Shown piece by piece: positions 14,552 through 20,757 of a DNA stretch of 20,757 bases (position 1 is the stretch's first letter; every line of letters starts with the position of its first letter). Location of the stretch: the NCBI GenBank assembly GCA_910577495.1, contig CAJTML010000022.1:1-20757 (forward strand). The letters are read 5' to 3'. This DNA comes from an uncultured Eggerthellaceae bacterium (GTDB lineage Bacteria; Actinomycetota; Coriobacteriia; Coriobacteriales; Eggerthellaceae). Under the pieces are notes generated by a model, which was not told where the DNA came from, ran no database searches, and worked only from the letters and a program-made list of their open reading frames with translations. The position numbers were made by a program, and so were the translations under genes.

Positions 14552-14615
14552 ACGCGTTTTGTTGCGTGCAATGGCCGATTCGCCACCAGCGCCCTCAAAA
14601 AAGCCATCTCGTGCA

Positions 14616-14624
14616 TGCTAGTAT
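14616..14624 (+). promoter_or_regulatory. Extended -10 promoter for the amidohydrolase gene
   Basis: TGC-TAGTAT (14616-14624) is an extended -10 element about 40 bases before the ATG at 14664. The -35 region is A-rich and not consensus. Confidence 0.45.
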
Positions 14625-14663
14625 GTACGTTTAACGATTCCCGATGAGATAGGCGGAACAAGC

Positions 14664-16019
14664 ATGCTGCTCAGCGCGCAATACATTCTTCCCATCACGT
14701 CTGAGCCATTCCAAAATGGCGCCATCTTGGTGCGCGATGGCTTAATTCGCGATATCGGCCCTGTTGAGAGCCTCAAACTTCGCTATCCTGACGAAGAAAT
14801 CAAAGATTTCGGCAGCGCCGCGTTGCTGCCTGGCCTGGTGGATTTGCACACGCATCTGGAAAACGCAGTTGCGCGTGGCATCGTGCACGACGTGCCTTAT
14901 ACCACCTGGATCATGTCGCTGCTTGAGACCAGCGCCAAGCTTGACGTTGCGGACTGGTATGACTCTGCAATCCTTGGTGGCCTTGAGGCGCTTTCAAGTG
15001 GCATTACGTGTGTGGCGGACATCACGGCAACGGGTGCAGCGTCAACGGCAACCCAAAAGCTCGGCCTTCGCAGCGTGATTTACCGTGAAGTGGGCGCTAT
15101 GGATAAGCGCCGTGTGGATCATGCCATGCGCCTGGCTGAAAACGACATTTTGCACTGGCGCGAAGAGGTTGATCCCTCGCGCGTGACCATTGGTATTGCG
15201 CCGGCTGCCATGTATGCGTGCCATCCTTCGGTGTATGGTCGCGTGGCTGAGCTGGCCAACCGAGAGCATTTGCCGGTTGCCATGCATTTGGCAGGAAATC
15301 GCGAAGAGTTCAACTTTATTAAGTATGGTTCGTCTCCCTTCGCCGTGCATGTCATGGACGACAAGCGTGGATACGTGGAGATTCCGCCCTGGCTGCCAAC
15401 AGGCACAACGCCGGTTCGCTATGCGCTTAACTGGGGCGCGTTTGAAGCTGAAAACGTGCTGGCCATCCACTGCGTGCATGTTGACGAACGAGACATTAAG
15501 ACGCTCAAGAAGTATGACGTTGCGGTGGGTGTGTGCCCGCGCATTAACGCGCAGCTGGGCATGGGCGTGGCTCCGATTGGCGAATTTTTGCGTGCTGGCT
15601 TGCGCATTGGTTTGGGAACCGACTCGCCGGCAGCAACGGATTCAACGGACATGTTAGAAGAGATGCGTTTGGGTATGCTTATCCAGCGCGCGGTGAACAC
15701 GAACACGTTTGTGGAATCTGCTACTATGCTTGAAATGGCAACCTTAGGTGGCGCGCGCGCACTGAAGCTTGATGACAAGATCGGCTCGCTTGAAGTTGGC
15801 AAATGTGCTGATATTATTGCAGTGGATTTGTCGGGCTCGCACCAAACGCCTACCACCGATCCGGTGTCTGCGGTGGTTAATACCTGCACTGGTTCTGACG
15901 TGTTGATGACCATGGTGGCAGGTGTGCCGCTCTATGAAACCAACAAGTGGAACGTGGGCGTAGAGGTTGCTCGCAGTATCGCTCGTGTTATTGAGATTCG
16001 CGGAAAATTGCGTGACTAA
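14664..16019 (+). CDS. Amidohydrolase-superfamily protein (MtaD/SsnA/TrzN-like), atypical active site
   Basis: The 451-residue product has the amidohydrolase TIM barrel flanked by a split beta-sandwich (N-terminal NGAILVRDGLIRDIG, C-terminal IGSLEVGKCADIIAVDL). Metal ligands are in place: His62 and His64 (LHTHLEN), His208 (MHLAG), His269 (IHCVH) and Asp320 (GTDSP). Related deaminases, such as S-adenosylhomocysteine, 5'-methylthioadenosine and aminofutalosine deaminases, normally read HLAE, with Glu three residues after the third His as proton shuttle; here that position is Gly211 (HLAGNREE). Glu214 or Glu215 might substitute. A role in nucleoside deamination, including aminofutalosine deamination for menaquinone, is possible but unproven. 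The ATG at 14664 has AGGCGGA upstream. A small membrane protein gene follows after 15 bases, likely in the same operon. Confidence 0.78.
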   Translation: MLLSAQYILPITSEPFQNGAILVRDGLIRDIGPVESLKLRYPDEEIKDFGSAALLPGLVDLHTHLENAVARGIVHDVPYTTWIMSLLETSAKLDVADWYDSAILGGLEALSSGITCVADITATGAASTATQKLGLRSVIYREVGAMDKRRVDHAMRLAENDILHWREEVDPSRVTIGIAPAAMYACHPSVYGRVAELANREHLPVAMHLAGNREEFNFIKYGSSPFAVHVMDDKRGYVEIPPWLPTGTTPVRYALNWGAFEAENVLAIHCVHVDERDIKTLKKYDVAVGVCPRINAQLGMGVAPIGEFLRAGLRIGLGTDSPAATDSTDMLEEMRLGMLIQRAVNTNTFVESATMLEMATLGGARALKLDDKIGSLEVGKCADIIAVDLSGSHQTPTTDPVSAVVNTCTGSDVLMTMVAGVPLYETNKWNVGVEVARSIARVIEIRGKLRD

Positions 16020-16034
16020 TAAAGGGATGAGGGT

Positions 16035-16238
16035 ATGGGTACCAACCAGAAAGTAACCGCAAAACAGAAAGCAGAACGCATCAAGGCTGCTCAGGAGCGC
16101 GAAAAGCGCGAAAAGGCTCGTCGTGAAGCCGAGGCGCGCGGCAAGAAGATCTTTACCATTGTGGTGTGCGTGATCTTGGTGCTGGCGCTGGGTATTCCGA
16201 CGGTGGCCTTGGCCTTCTTGGGTGGCGGCGCAGCATAA
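16035..16238 (+). CDS. Small single-span membrane protein with basic helical N-terminus
   Basis: I do not recognise a family. The 67-residue peptide has a highly charged Lys/Arg/Glu helix with coiled-coil character (about residues 5-37, including ERIKAAQEREKREKARRE) followed by one hydrophobic span (about 39-62, KIFTIVVCVILVLALGIPTV) and a Gly/Ala end. The charge distribution predicts the N-terminus inside the cell. A good ribosome binding site (AAAGGGATGAGGG) precedes the ATG, which lies 15 bases after the amidohydrolase stop, so it is very probably translated with it. The Ala/Lys/Glu composition is like the tail of the TatA/B protein encoded downstream, but no direct relation is claimed. 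Confidence 0.7.
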   Translation: MGTNQKVTAKQKAERIKAAQEREKREKARREAEARGKKIFTIVVCVILVLALGIPTVALAFLGGGAA

Positions 16239-16298
16239 CGCGCGTCGTACAAATCGCACCATCCTGATGTGATGGCGCGCATAACAGGTGAACGTGAC

Positions 16299-16319
16299 GT
16301 GGCCGGCATTGCCGGCCAC
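16299..16319 (+). terminator. Hairpin after the small membrane protein gene, possible terminator
   Basis: GTGGCCGGC (16299-16307) and GCCGGCCAC (16311-16319) form a perfect nine-base stem with a three-base loop. The following TGTGTTAG is not a good T run, so termination is uncertain; it may act in both directions. Confidence 0.5.
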
Positions 16320-16353
16320 TGTGTTAGTAAATCATGAAAATGCATTCCGGGAT

Positions 16354-16381
16354 GTGAAGGCATTTTCGCCTATGGTATTAT
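16354..16381 (+). promoter_or_regulatory. Extended -10 promoter for tatA/B-tatC
   Basis: TGG-TATTAT (16373-16381) is an extended -10 element; GTGAAG (16354-16359), 16 bases before TATTAT, is a weak -35. The leader would be about 58 bases. Confidence 0.5.
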
Positions 16382-16445
16382 GTATCGTTGCCGCGTTGTG
16401 CCGCGGTGTAATTGTTGTGATTAAATCCGTGCAAAGGGGATTGCC

Positions 16446-17387
16446 TTGTTTGGTATCGGTGGATTCGAGCTATTTCTCATTCTGCTGTTCGGGTTTTTGA
16501 TTTTTGGACCTGATAAGCTGCCAGCTCTTGCAAAGACCCTGGGTAAAGCAATTGGAAAATTCCGCGACGCCCAGGAAGAAATGAATAAGGTCATCAAGAC
16601 CGAGGTCTATGACCCCAACTCTGATGAACCGTTCAAAAACCCGCTGGATGCGCTCTCAAAAATTGGTGAATCTGGCGAAAAAGACGAGTCAGATAAAAAA
16701 GATGGCGAAGCTGCCAAGAGCGAAAAGACGGCGAAGGCAACGTCGACCAGCGCTTCAAACGCTTCGAATAAGAGCGAAAGCTTCTCTGAGCGTAAGGCTC
16801 GCTACGAAAAAGAACGCGCCGCTAAAAAGGCTGCCGAGGAAGAAGCTGCTAAAGAGGCTGCCAAAGAAGAGCGTGCTGCTAAAGCTGCTGCACTGCAAAA
16901 GGAGCGTGCCGAGAAAGCAGCCGCTGCCAAAGAAGCTGCAGCTGCTAAAGAGGCTGCTGGTGCAACTGCTGGCGCTGGCGCTGCTGCTGCGGCAACCAAG
17001 GCTGCTTCGGCAAAGCCTGCTGCTAAGCCTGTTGAGACGACCAAGCCGGATCCGGCTCAGCTTTACGGCACCAAGTCTGCCGCTGCCACGAAGCCTGCAG
17101 CTGACAAAAAGCCTGCAGCTGCTGCCAAGCCTGCTGCTGCCGCGAAGCCGGTAGCAGCAGCTAAACCCGCAGCTAAACCTGCAGCCAAGCCCGCAGCCAA
17201 GGCAACCGCTGCTGCCAAGCCGGCGGCAAAACCTGCCGCTAAAAAAGCTGCACCCAAGACTGATGCGGAAAAAGCCGCTGCCCGTTCAGCTGCTGCTAAG
17301 AAGGCTGCCGCTACGCGTGCAGCTAATAAGAAGAAGGCAGCCGAAGAGGCTGCTGCTAAAGCCGCTCAAGAAAAGAAAGGGGAATAA
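16446..17387 (+). CDS. tatB: Twin-arginine translocase subunit TatA/TatB with long Ala/Lys/Pro-rich tail
   Basis: The N-terminus (MFGIGGFELFLILLFGFLIF) is a single transmembrane helix followed by the hinge FGPDKLP and an amphipathic helix (ALAKTLGKAIGKFRDAQEE), the standard TatA/TatB layout. It cannot be fully told apart from TatA; the MFGIGGFE start and coupling to tatC favour TatB. At 313 residues it is far longer than usual (about 90-170). From about residue 75 the tail is charged Lys/Ala/Glu, then from about 175 becomes Pro-Ala-Lys repeats (AAKPAAKPAAK), reminiscent of histone H1-like proteins. The start codon is TTG at 16446, chosen because AAAGGGGA (16433-16440) lies five bases before it and the membrane helix begins there. 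tatC starts three bases after the stop. Confidence 0.92.
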   Translation: MFGIGGFELFLILLFGFLIFGPDKLPALAKTLGKAIGKFRDAQEEMNKVIKTEVYDPNSDEPFKNPLDALSKIGESGEKDESDKKDGEAAKSEKTAKATSTSASNASNKSESFSERKARYEKERAAKKAAEEEAAKEAAKEERAAKAAALQKERAEKAAAAKEAAAAKEAAGATAGAGAAAAATKAASAKPAAKPVETTKPDPAQLYGTKSAAATKPAADKKPAAAAKPAAAAKPVAAAKPAAKPAAKPAAKATAAAKPAAKPAAKKAAPKTDAEKAAARSAAAKKAAATRAANKKKAAEEAAAKAAQEKKGE

Positions 17388-17390
17388 GCT

Positions 17391-18224
17391 ATGCCTATCG
17401 GACCGGCGCGAATGCCCCTCTTCGACCATCTGGGTGAGCTGCGCATGCGCTTGGTGCGCATCGTTGCCTGCCTGGCCATTGCGGTCGTTATTTTCTACAT
17501 GGCCACACCAACGATTGGCCAGTTTTTGTTGCTTCCGATTGCTGAGTTTTTGCCGACCGATGCCAACGGTTTCGCCTCGTTGCAGGCAATTGACCCGTTC
17601 GAGGCGTTCTCGGTGCGCTTCAAGATTTCAATCTGGGCATCCATCGTTGCCTGCGCACCGGTGATTCTGTGGCAGATCCTCGCATTTTTCCTGCCGGCAC
17701 TGAAACCGAGCGAGCGCAAGTGGTTCATCCCGACGTTCGCCGCTGCGGTTGCGCTGTTTATTTTCGGCACGGTTTTCTGTTACGCCATCATCTTGAATCC
17801 TGCCTTCCAGTGGCTGACTGACCAGGCGCTTGGTTTGGGTTATGTGGCGCCGCGTATGTCATCGTACGTGGACATTATCATCAAATTCGAAATCTGCTTT
17901 GGCTTCGCGTTCGAATTGCCGCTGGTCATCTTCTACCTGGTTATTTTCGACGTGGTGCCCTACAAGAAGTTACGTGGCAGCTGGCGTACTGTGTACGTGG
18001 TGCTCATGGTTGTTTCTGCTATGGCAACCCCGGACGCATCTCCGGTCACCATGTTGCTGATGTTCGCCGCTATGGTTGCGCTCTACGAAGGCAGTTTGCT
18101 TATTGCGCGTATCGTGTTGGCAAAGCGCATTAAGAAGCAAAATGCGCAGCTGGCGAAGGAAGAGGCCGAAGAGGCTGCCCAGGCAAAGGCTGCGGCTAAG
18201 AAGAAGGCGCTCAAGAAGAAATAA
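17391..18224 (+). CDS. tatC: Twin-arginine translocase subunit TatC
   Basis: The 277-residue product has six membrane helices and the conserved signal-recognition residues of TatC: FDHLGELRMRL at 11-21, DPFEAFSVRFKIS at 69-81, FLPALKPSERKW, FGFAFELP with Glu175, and MATPDASP at 211-218. TatC binds the twin-arginine signal peptide in the membrane and recruits TatA/B to export folded proteins. It is slightly longer than the E. coli protein because of a Lys/Ala-rich cytoplasmic tail ending ALKKK. GGGGA at the end of tatA/B serves as its ribosome binding site. A terminator hairpin follows. The flavoprotein at 20222 carries a matching Tat signal. Confidence 0.98.
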   Translation: MPIGPARMPLFDHLGELRMRLVRIVACLAIAVVIFYMATPTIGQFLLLPIAEFLPTDANGFASLQAIDPFEAFSVRFKISIWASIVACAPVILWQILAFFLPALKPSERKWFIPTFAAAVALFIFGTVFCYAIILNPAFQWLTDQALGLGYVAPRMSSYVDIIIKFEICFGFAFELPLVIFYLVIFDVVPYKKLRGSWRTVYVVLMVVSAMATPDASPVTMLLMFAAMVALYEGSLLIARIVLAKRIKKQNAQLAKEEAEEAAQAKAAAKKKALKKK

Positions 18225-18248
18225 GCGCTTGCTTTACGGATGCAATTT

Positions 18249-18276
18249 AAGAGCCCGCTCAGATGCGGGCTCTTTC
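18249..18276 (+). terminator. Terminator hairpin between tatC and hypA
   Basis: AAGAGCCCGC (18249-18258) pairs with GCGGGCTCTT (18265-18274) around a six-base loop. The T run is short (TTT then C), so some read-through into hypA is possible. Confidence 0.75.
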
Positions 18277-18310
18277 GTATAAGCAGCAGTACGCACAGGT
18301 GAGGAGTGGC

Positions 18311-18676
18311 ATGCACGAACTAGGAATCATGACAGGCGTTATGGACGCGGTCGAAAAATCTGCCCATGAGGCCGGCGCCACGAAGGTGCTTGAGGTGACG
18401 CTGTCGGTCGGTGAGATGACCGAAGCCATTCAAGATGCGCTGCAGTTTGCCTTCGAGGTGTTGTGCGAAGGCTCTGATCTCTGCAAAGACGCCACCTTGC
18501 ACATCAACATGATCGCACCCAAAAGCGAATGCCTTGAGTGCGGCGCAGTCTATACCCACGATCGGTTCCACATGCTCTGTCCTGAGTGCGGCAGTTTCGC
18601 CACGAAACTCCTTGAAGGACGCGAGCTGCAAATTGACTCTATTGAGGTTGACATCCCTGATGAGGATGAAGCGTAA
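18311..18676 (+). CDS. hypA: Hydrogenase nickel-insertion protein HypA
   Basis: The 121-residue protein begins MHELGIM; His2 is the known Ni ligand of HypA. The zinc site is formed by Cys74 and Cys77 (CLEC) and Cys90 and Cys93 (CPEC). It delivers Ni with HypB to the large subunit of [NiFe] hydrogenase. The open frame starts upstream at 18263, but ATG 18311 is required to give the conserved N-terminus and has GAGGAG four bases before it. The acidic end EVDIPDEDEA is slightly extended. hypB follows 11 bases after the stop. Confidence 0.97.
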   Translation: MHELGIMTGVMDAVEKSAHEAGATKVLEVTLSVGEMTEAIQDALQFAFEVLCEGSDLCKDATLHINMIAPKSECLECGAVYTHDRFHMLCPECGSFATKLLEGRELQIDSIEVDIPDEDEA

Positions 18677-18687
18677 GGAGCAAACCT

Positions 18688-19344
18688 ATGGCACACATTG
18701 ACTTGAAGCAACCCATTTTGGACAAGAACGATCAGTTGGCGGCTGAACTTCGCCAGCGTTTTGCTGACAACCACGTGTTTGTGGTGGATCTGCTGGCAAG
18801 CCCGGGATCAGGTAAAACGTCTACCATCCTGGCAACTATTGATGCGCTGCGTGACGAGTTCAACATTGCCGTTATTGAGGGCGATATTGCCAGCAGCGTG
18901 GATGCCGAGCGCATCAAGGCGCAAGGGACGCCGGCGGTGCAGATTAACACGGGCGGGGCGTGCCACCTGGAGAGCGCCATGCTCAAGCGCGCTATTGACA
19001 TGCTGGACCTGGAGCGCTTGGACCTCATTATCATCGAAAATGTTGGCAATTTGGTATGTCCGACCGACTTCGATTTGGGCGAAAATATGAAGGTGATGAT
19101 CTTGTCGGTTCCCGAGGGAGACGACAAGCCGCTGAAGTACCCGGGCGTGTTCCAGGTGGCAGATGCGGTCATCTTGAACAAAGTTGATACGATGCCCGTT
19201 TTCAATTTCGACGAAGAGGCGTTTACCAGCTCGGTCAACCAGCTCAACCCGCAAGCACCGATTTTCCGCATTGCAGCAACCAAAGAACAAGGTGTTGGCG
19301 AATGGGCTGAGTGGTTGGCAGACAAAATTCGCTCCGTCCAGTAG
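18688..19344 (+). CDS. hypB: Hydrogenase maturation GTPase HypB
   Basis: The 218-residue SIMIBI-class GTPase has the P-loop ASPGSGKTS (37-45), VIEGDIASS, the metal site of the G domain GGACHLE (Cys92, His93) with ENVGNLVCP (Cys124), and the guanine specificity motif NKVD (164-167). It works with HypA to insert Ni into [NiFe] hydrogenase. It lacks both the N-terminal high-affinity CXXCGC motif seen in E. coli and the His-rich stretch of other HypB proteins, so it has only the G-domain site. AAGGAG at the hypA stop is its ribosome binding site, giving a hypAB operon. nadE follows after about 36 bases. Confidence 0.97.
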   Translation: MAHIDLKQPILDKNDQLAAELRQRFADNHVFVVDLLASPGSGKTSTILATIDALRDEFNIAVIEGDIASSVDAERIKAQGTPAVQINTGGACHLESAMLKRAIDMLDLERLDLIIIENVGNLVCPTDFDLGENMKVMILSVPEGDDKPLKYPGVFQVADAVILNKVDTMPVFNFDEEAFTSSVNQLNPQAPIFRIAATKEQGVGEWAEWLADKIRSVQ

Positions 19345-19380
19345 TGCGGGGTGCGAAACAAGCACAAAGGAGTAAGGCAC

Positions 19381-20208
19381 ATGGATGCTGAAAAACGCTA
19401 CGAGCGCTGCGTAGCAGGTCTGAAAAAATTTATGGATTCATGTGGCTTTACCGACGTGGTTATTGGGCTCTCGGGCGGCATTGACTCGGCACTGGCGGCC
19501 ACGATGGCAGCTGATGCGCTGGGAGCAGATCGCGTACATGGCGTGTTGTTGCCCGGTCCGTATTCGTCAACGCACTCGGTGGATGACGCCAATGACCTGG
19601 CCAATCGTTTGGGCGTTGATGCGCAGATGGTCTCCATTACTGAACCCTACGAGGCGTTCGCCCGCGTGTTGGCTGATCCGTGTGGCGGGAGCCTGAGTGG
19701 TCTTGCGGCACAAAACACGCAGGCGCGCTGCCGCATGGTGGTGCTCATGGCGCTTTCAAACGCGTATGGCTGGATGCTGCTCAACACCGGCAACAAGAGC
19801 GAAGCCATGATGGGGTATTCGACCCTTTACGGAGACACGGCTGGAGCCTTCGCCGTTTTGGGCGGCATCTATAAGACTGAGGTCTTTGAGCTGGCGAAGT
19901 GGCGAAACGCGCACGTTCCTGCATACTCCGCCTGCCCGGTGGCTGTCCCCATCCCGCAAAACACGATCGACAAGCCGCCGAGTGCTGAGCTTGCCCCTGA
20001 TCAGCAAGACGAGGAAAGCCTCGGTATTGACTATGACACGCTGGATGAGATCTTGAAGGCACACATTGAGCGCGGCATGGATGTGGCGGCGCTGGTGGCA
20101 GCGGGGTTTGATGAGGCGCAGGTCACCGAGGTGGCGCGTCGCGTTCAGGCAAGCGCATTCAAGCGCGCGTTGGAGCCGCCGTATCCCGATGATGATTTTT
20201 ATGCCTGA
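19381..20208 (+). CDS. nadE: NH3-dependent NAD+ synthetase
   Basis: The 275-residue product catalyses the last step of NAD+ formation, amidating deamido-NAD+ with ATP. It shows the ATP pyrophosphatase loop LSGGIDS (residues 30-36), the segment AQNTQARCRMVVLMALSNAYG, the motif TGNKSEAMMGYSTLYGD, GAFAVLGGIYKTEVFELA, and the C-terminal IPQNTIDKPPSAEL with DQQDEESLG. There is no N-terminal glutaminase domain, so it should use free ammonia or an unseen partner. The frame opens at 19351, but ATG 19381 has AAAGGAG (19366-19372) upstream and is the expected start. It follows hypB with no visible terminator and precedes the flavoprotein gene by 13 bases, so cotranscription is likely. Confidence 0.96.
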   Translation: MDAEKRYERCVAGLKKFMDSCGFTDVVIGLSGGIDSALAATMAADALGADRVHGVLLPGPYSSTHSVDDANDLANRLGVDAQMVSITEPYEAFARVLADPCGGSLSGLAAQNTQARCRMVVLMALSNAYGWMLLNTGNKSEAMMGYSTLYGDTAGAFAVLGGIYKTEVFELAKWRNAHVPAYSACPVAVPIPQNTIDKPPSAELAPDQQDEESLGIDYDTLDEILKAHIERGMDVAALVAAGFDEAQVTEVARRVQASAFKRALEPPYPDDDFYA

Positions 20209-20221
20209 GTAAGGAGCAGCT

Positions 20222-20757
20222 GTGCAACGCAGGTCATTTTTCAAGCTTGTTGGTCTGTCGGCCGCCGCAGTGGCAACGCCAGCGCTCCTTGGTGGGTGCA
20301 CGTCTAAAGCGGTGGTTGAGGGAGAGGCAGATCCCGATACGCCTGATCAGGAGGTCTTTGGTATAGCCGATCAGCCGGAGGTCTCGTTCGCATCAACAAC
20401 TGATGTGGTGGTTGTGGGCACTGGCGTGGCGGGTCTGTCATGCGCGCTGCCGCTTGTACAGGCGGGCTACAAAGTCACGCTCTGCGAAAAGCAGGATAAA
20501 CTCGGCGGCGACAGCTACGAATCAAACGGCATCATGTATGTGGCGGGCAGCCAAGCGCAGAAAAAGGCGGGCATCACCACGGAAGTTTCCAAGCTCTGGG
20601 ATCAGCGCAAAGCGCAGCTTGAGCAGGAGAATTTCACCGAGCTTGACTTCGCCCATAAACTCTATGAAGCAAGTAGCGAATGGGCTGACACGCTGCAAAA
20701 TGACTGCGCGGCCATCTTCGCCGATCCGAAAACCTACGTCTCAGAAGGCGCTAACGA
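20222..20757 (+). CDS. Tat-exported lipoprotein flavoprotein, FAD-binding (FrdA/urocanate-reductase-like), 3' truncated
   Basis: The frame opens with GTG at 20222 (AAGGAG at 20211-20216 upstream) and stays open to the window end, giving about 178 residues. The N-terminus is a twin-arginine signal, RRSFFKLVG, then a hydrophobic stretch and a lipobox LLGGC with Cys26, so the protein is probably a Tat-exported lipoprotein. After a short acidic linker comes the FAD-binding Rossmann fold VVVVGTGVAGLS (GXGXXG at 66-71) and CEKQDKLGGDS, typical of the FAD-binding_2 family of fumarate reductase, urocanate reductase and similar respiratory reductases. The substrate and catalytic domain lie beyond the window. 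Export would rely on the TatA/B-TatC system encoded upstream. Confidence 0.88.
   Translation, partial: MQRRSFFKLVGLSAAAVATPALLGGCTSKAVVEGEADPDTPDQEVFGIADQPEVSFASTTDVVVVGTGVAGLSCALPLVQAGYKVTLCEKQDKLGGDSYESNGIMYVAGSQAQKKAGITTEVSKLWDQRKAQLEQENFTELDFAHKLYEASSEWADTLQNDCAAIFADPKTYVSEGAN

Overview
The window looks like chromosome from an anaerobic actinobacterium of class Coriobacteriia, probably Eggerthellaceae. This is inferred from the dnaK-grpE-dnaJ-hspR-clpB order with a MerR-type HspR regulator, the [NiFe]-hydrogenase maturation genes, the minimal Tat system, and a Tat-exported lipoprotein flavoprotein at the right edge. The species cannot be fixed from the sequence alone. Most genes are ordinary core functions. 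I found no CRISPR array, tRNA, rRNA, transposase or phage gene.

Layout. 1-347 is the 3' end of hypE. 516-1235 is a haem-type membrane protein and 1380-1568 a two-cluster ferredoxin followed by a terminator. 1569-2580 is a 1 kb gap holding two tandem repeats, a 139-bp inverted-repeat element and the dnaK promoter with a long structured leader. 2581-9366 is the chaperone operon, ending in a strong terminator. 9367-9825 is a repeat-rich gap. On the minus strand follow a TauE/SafE permease, a DUF362 protein, apt and a B12-binding-type radical SAM protein (9826-14538), with a pair of palindromes between apt and the DUF362 gene. Divergent from the radical SAM gene are an amidohydrolase and a 67-residue membrane peptide (14664-16238). 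Then come tatA/B-tatC (16446-18224), hypA-hypB (18311-19344), nadE (19381-20208) and the start of a Tat flavoprotein that runs off the window.

How the genes fit. DnaK, GrpE, DnaJ and ClpB form the disaggregation machine, with HspR as likely autoregulator. HypE, HypA and HypB mature [NiFe] hydrogenase (CN ligand supply and Ni insertion) but lie about 18 kb apart. TatA/B and TatC would export folded, cofactor-bearing proteins such as the flavoprotein at the right end.

Points most worth a second look: the twin palindromes upstream of the DUF362 gene; the amidohydrolase, which keeps its metal ligands but has Gly where the usual catalytic Glu sits; the apparently leaderless radical SAM gene with a long low-complexity tail; the histone-like Ala/Lys/Pro tail on the TatA/B protein; and two intergenic inverted-repeat elements that could be MITE-like. 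I did not find a convincing, wholly new multi-gene system.
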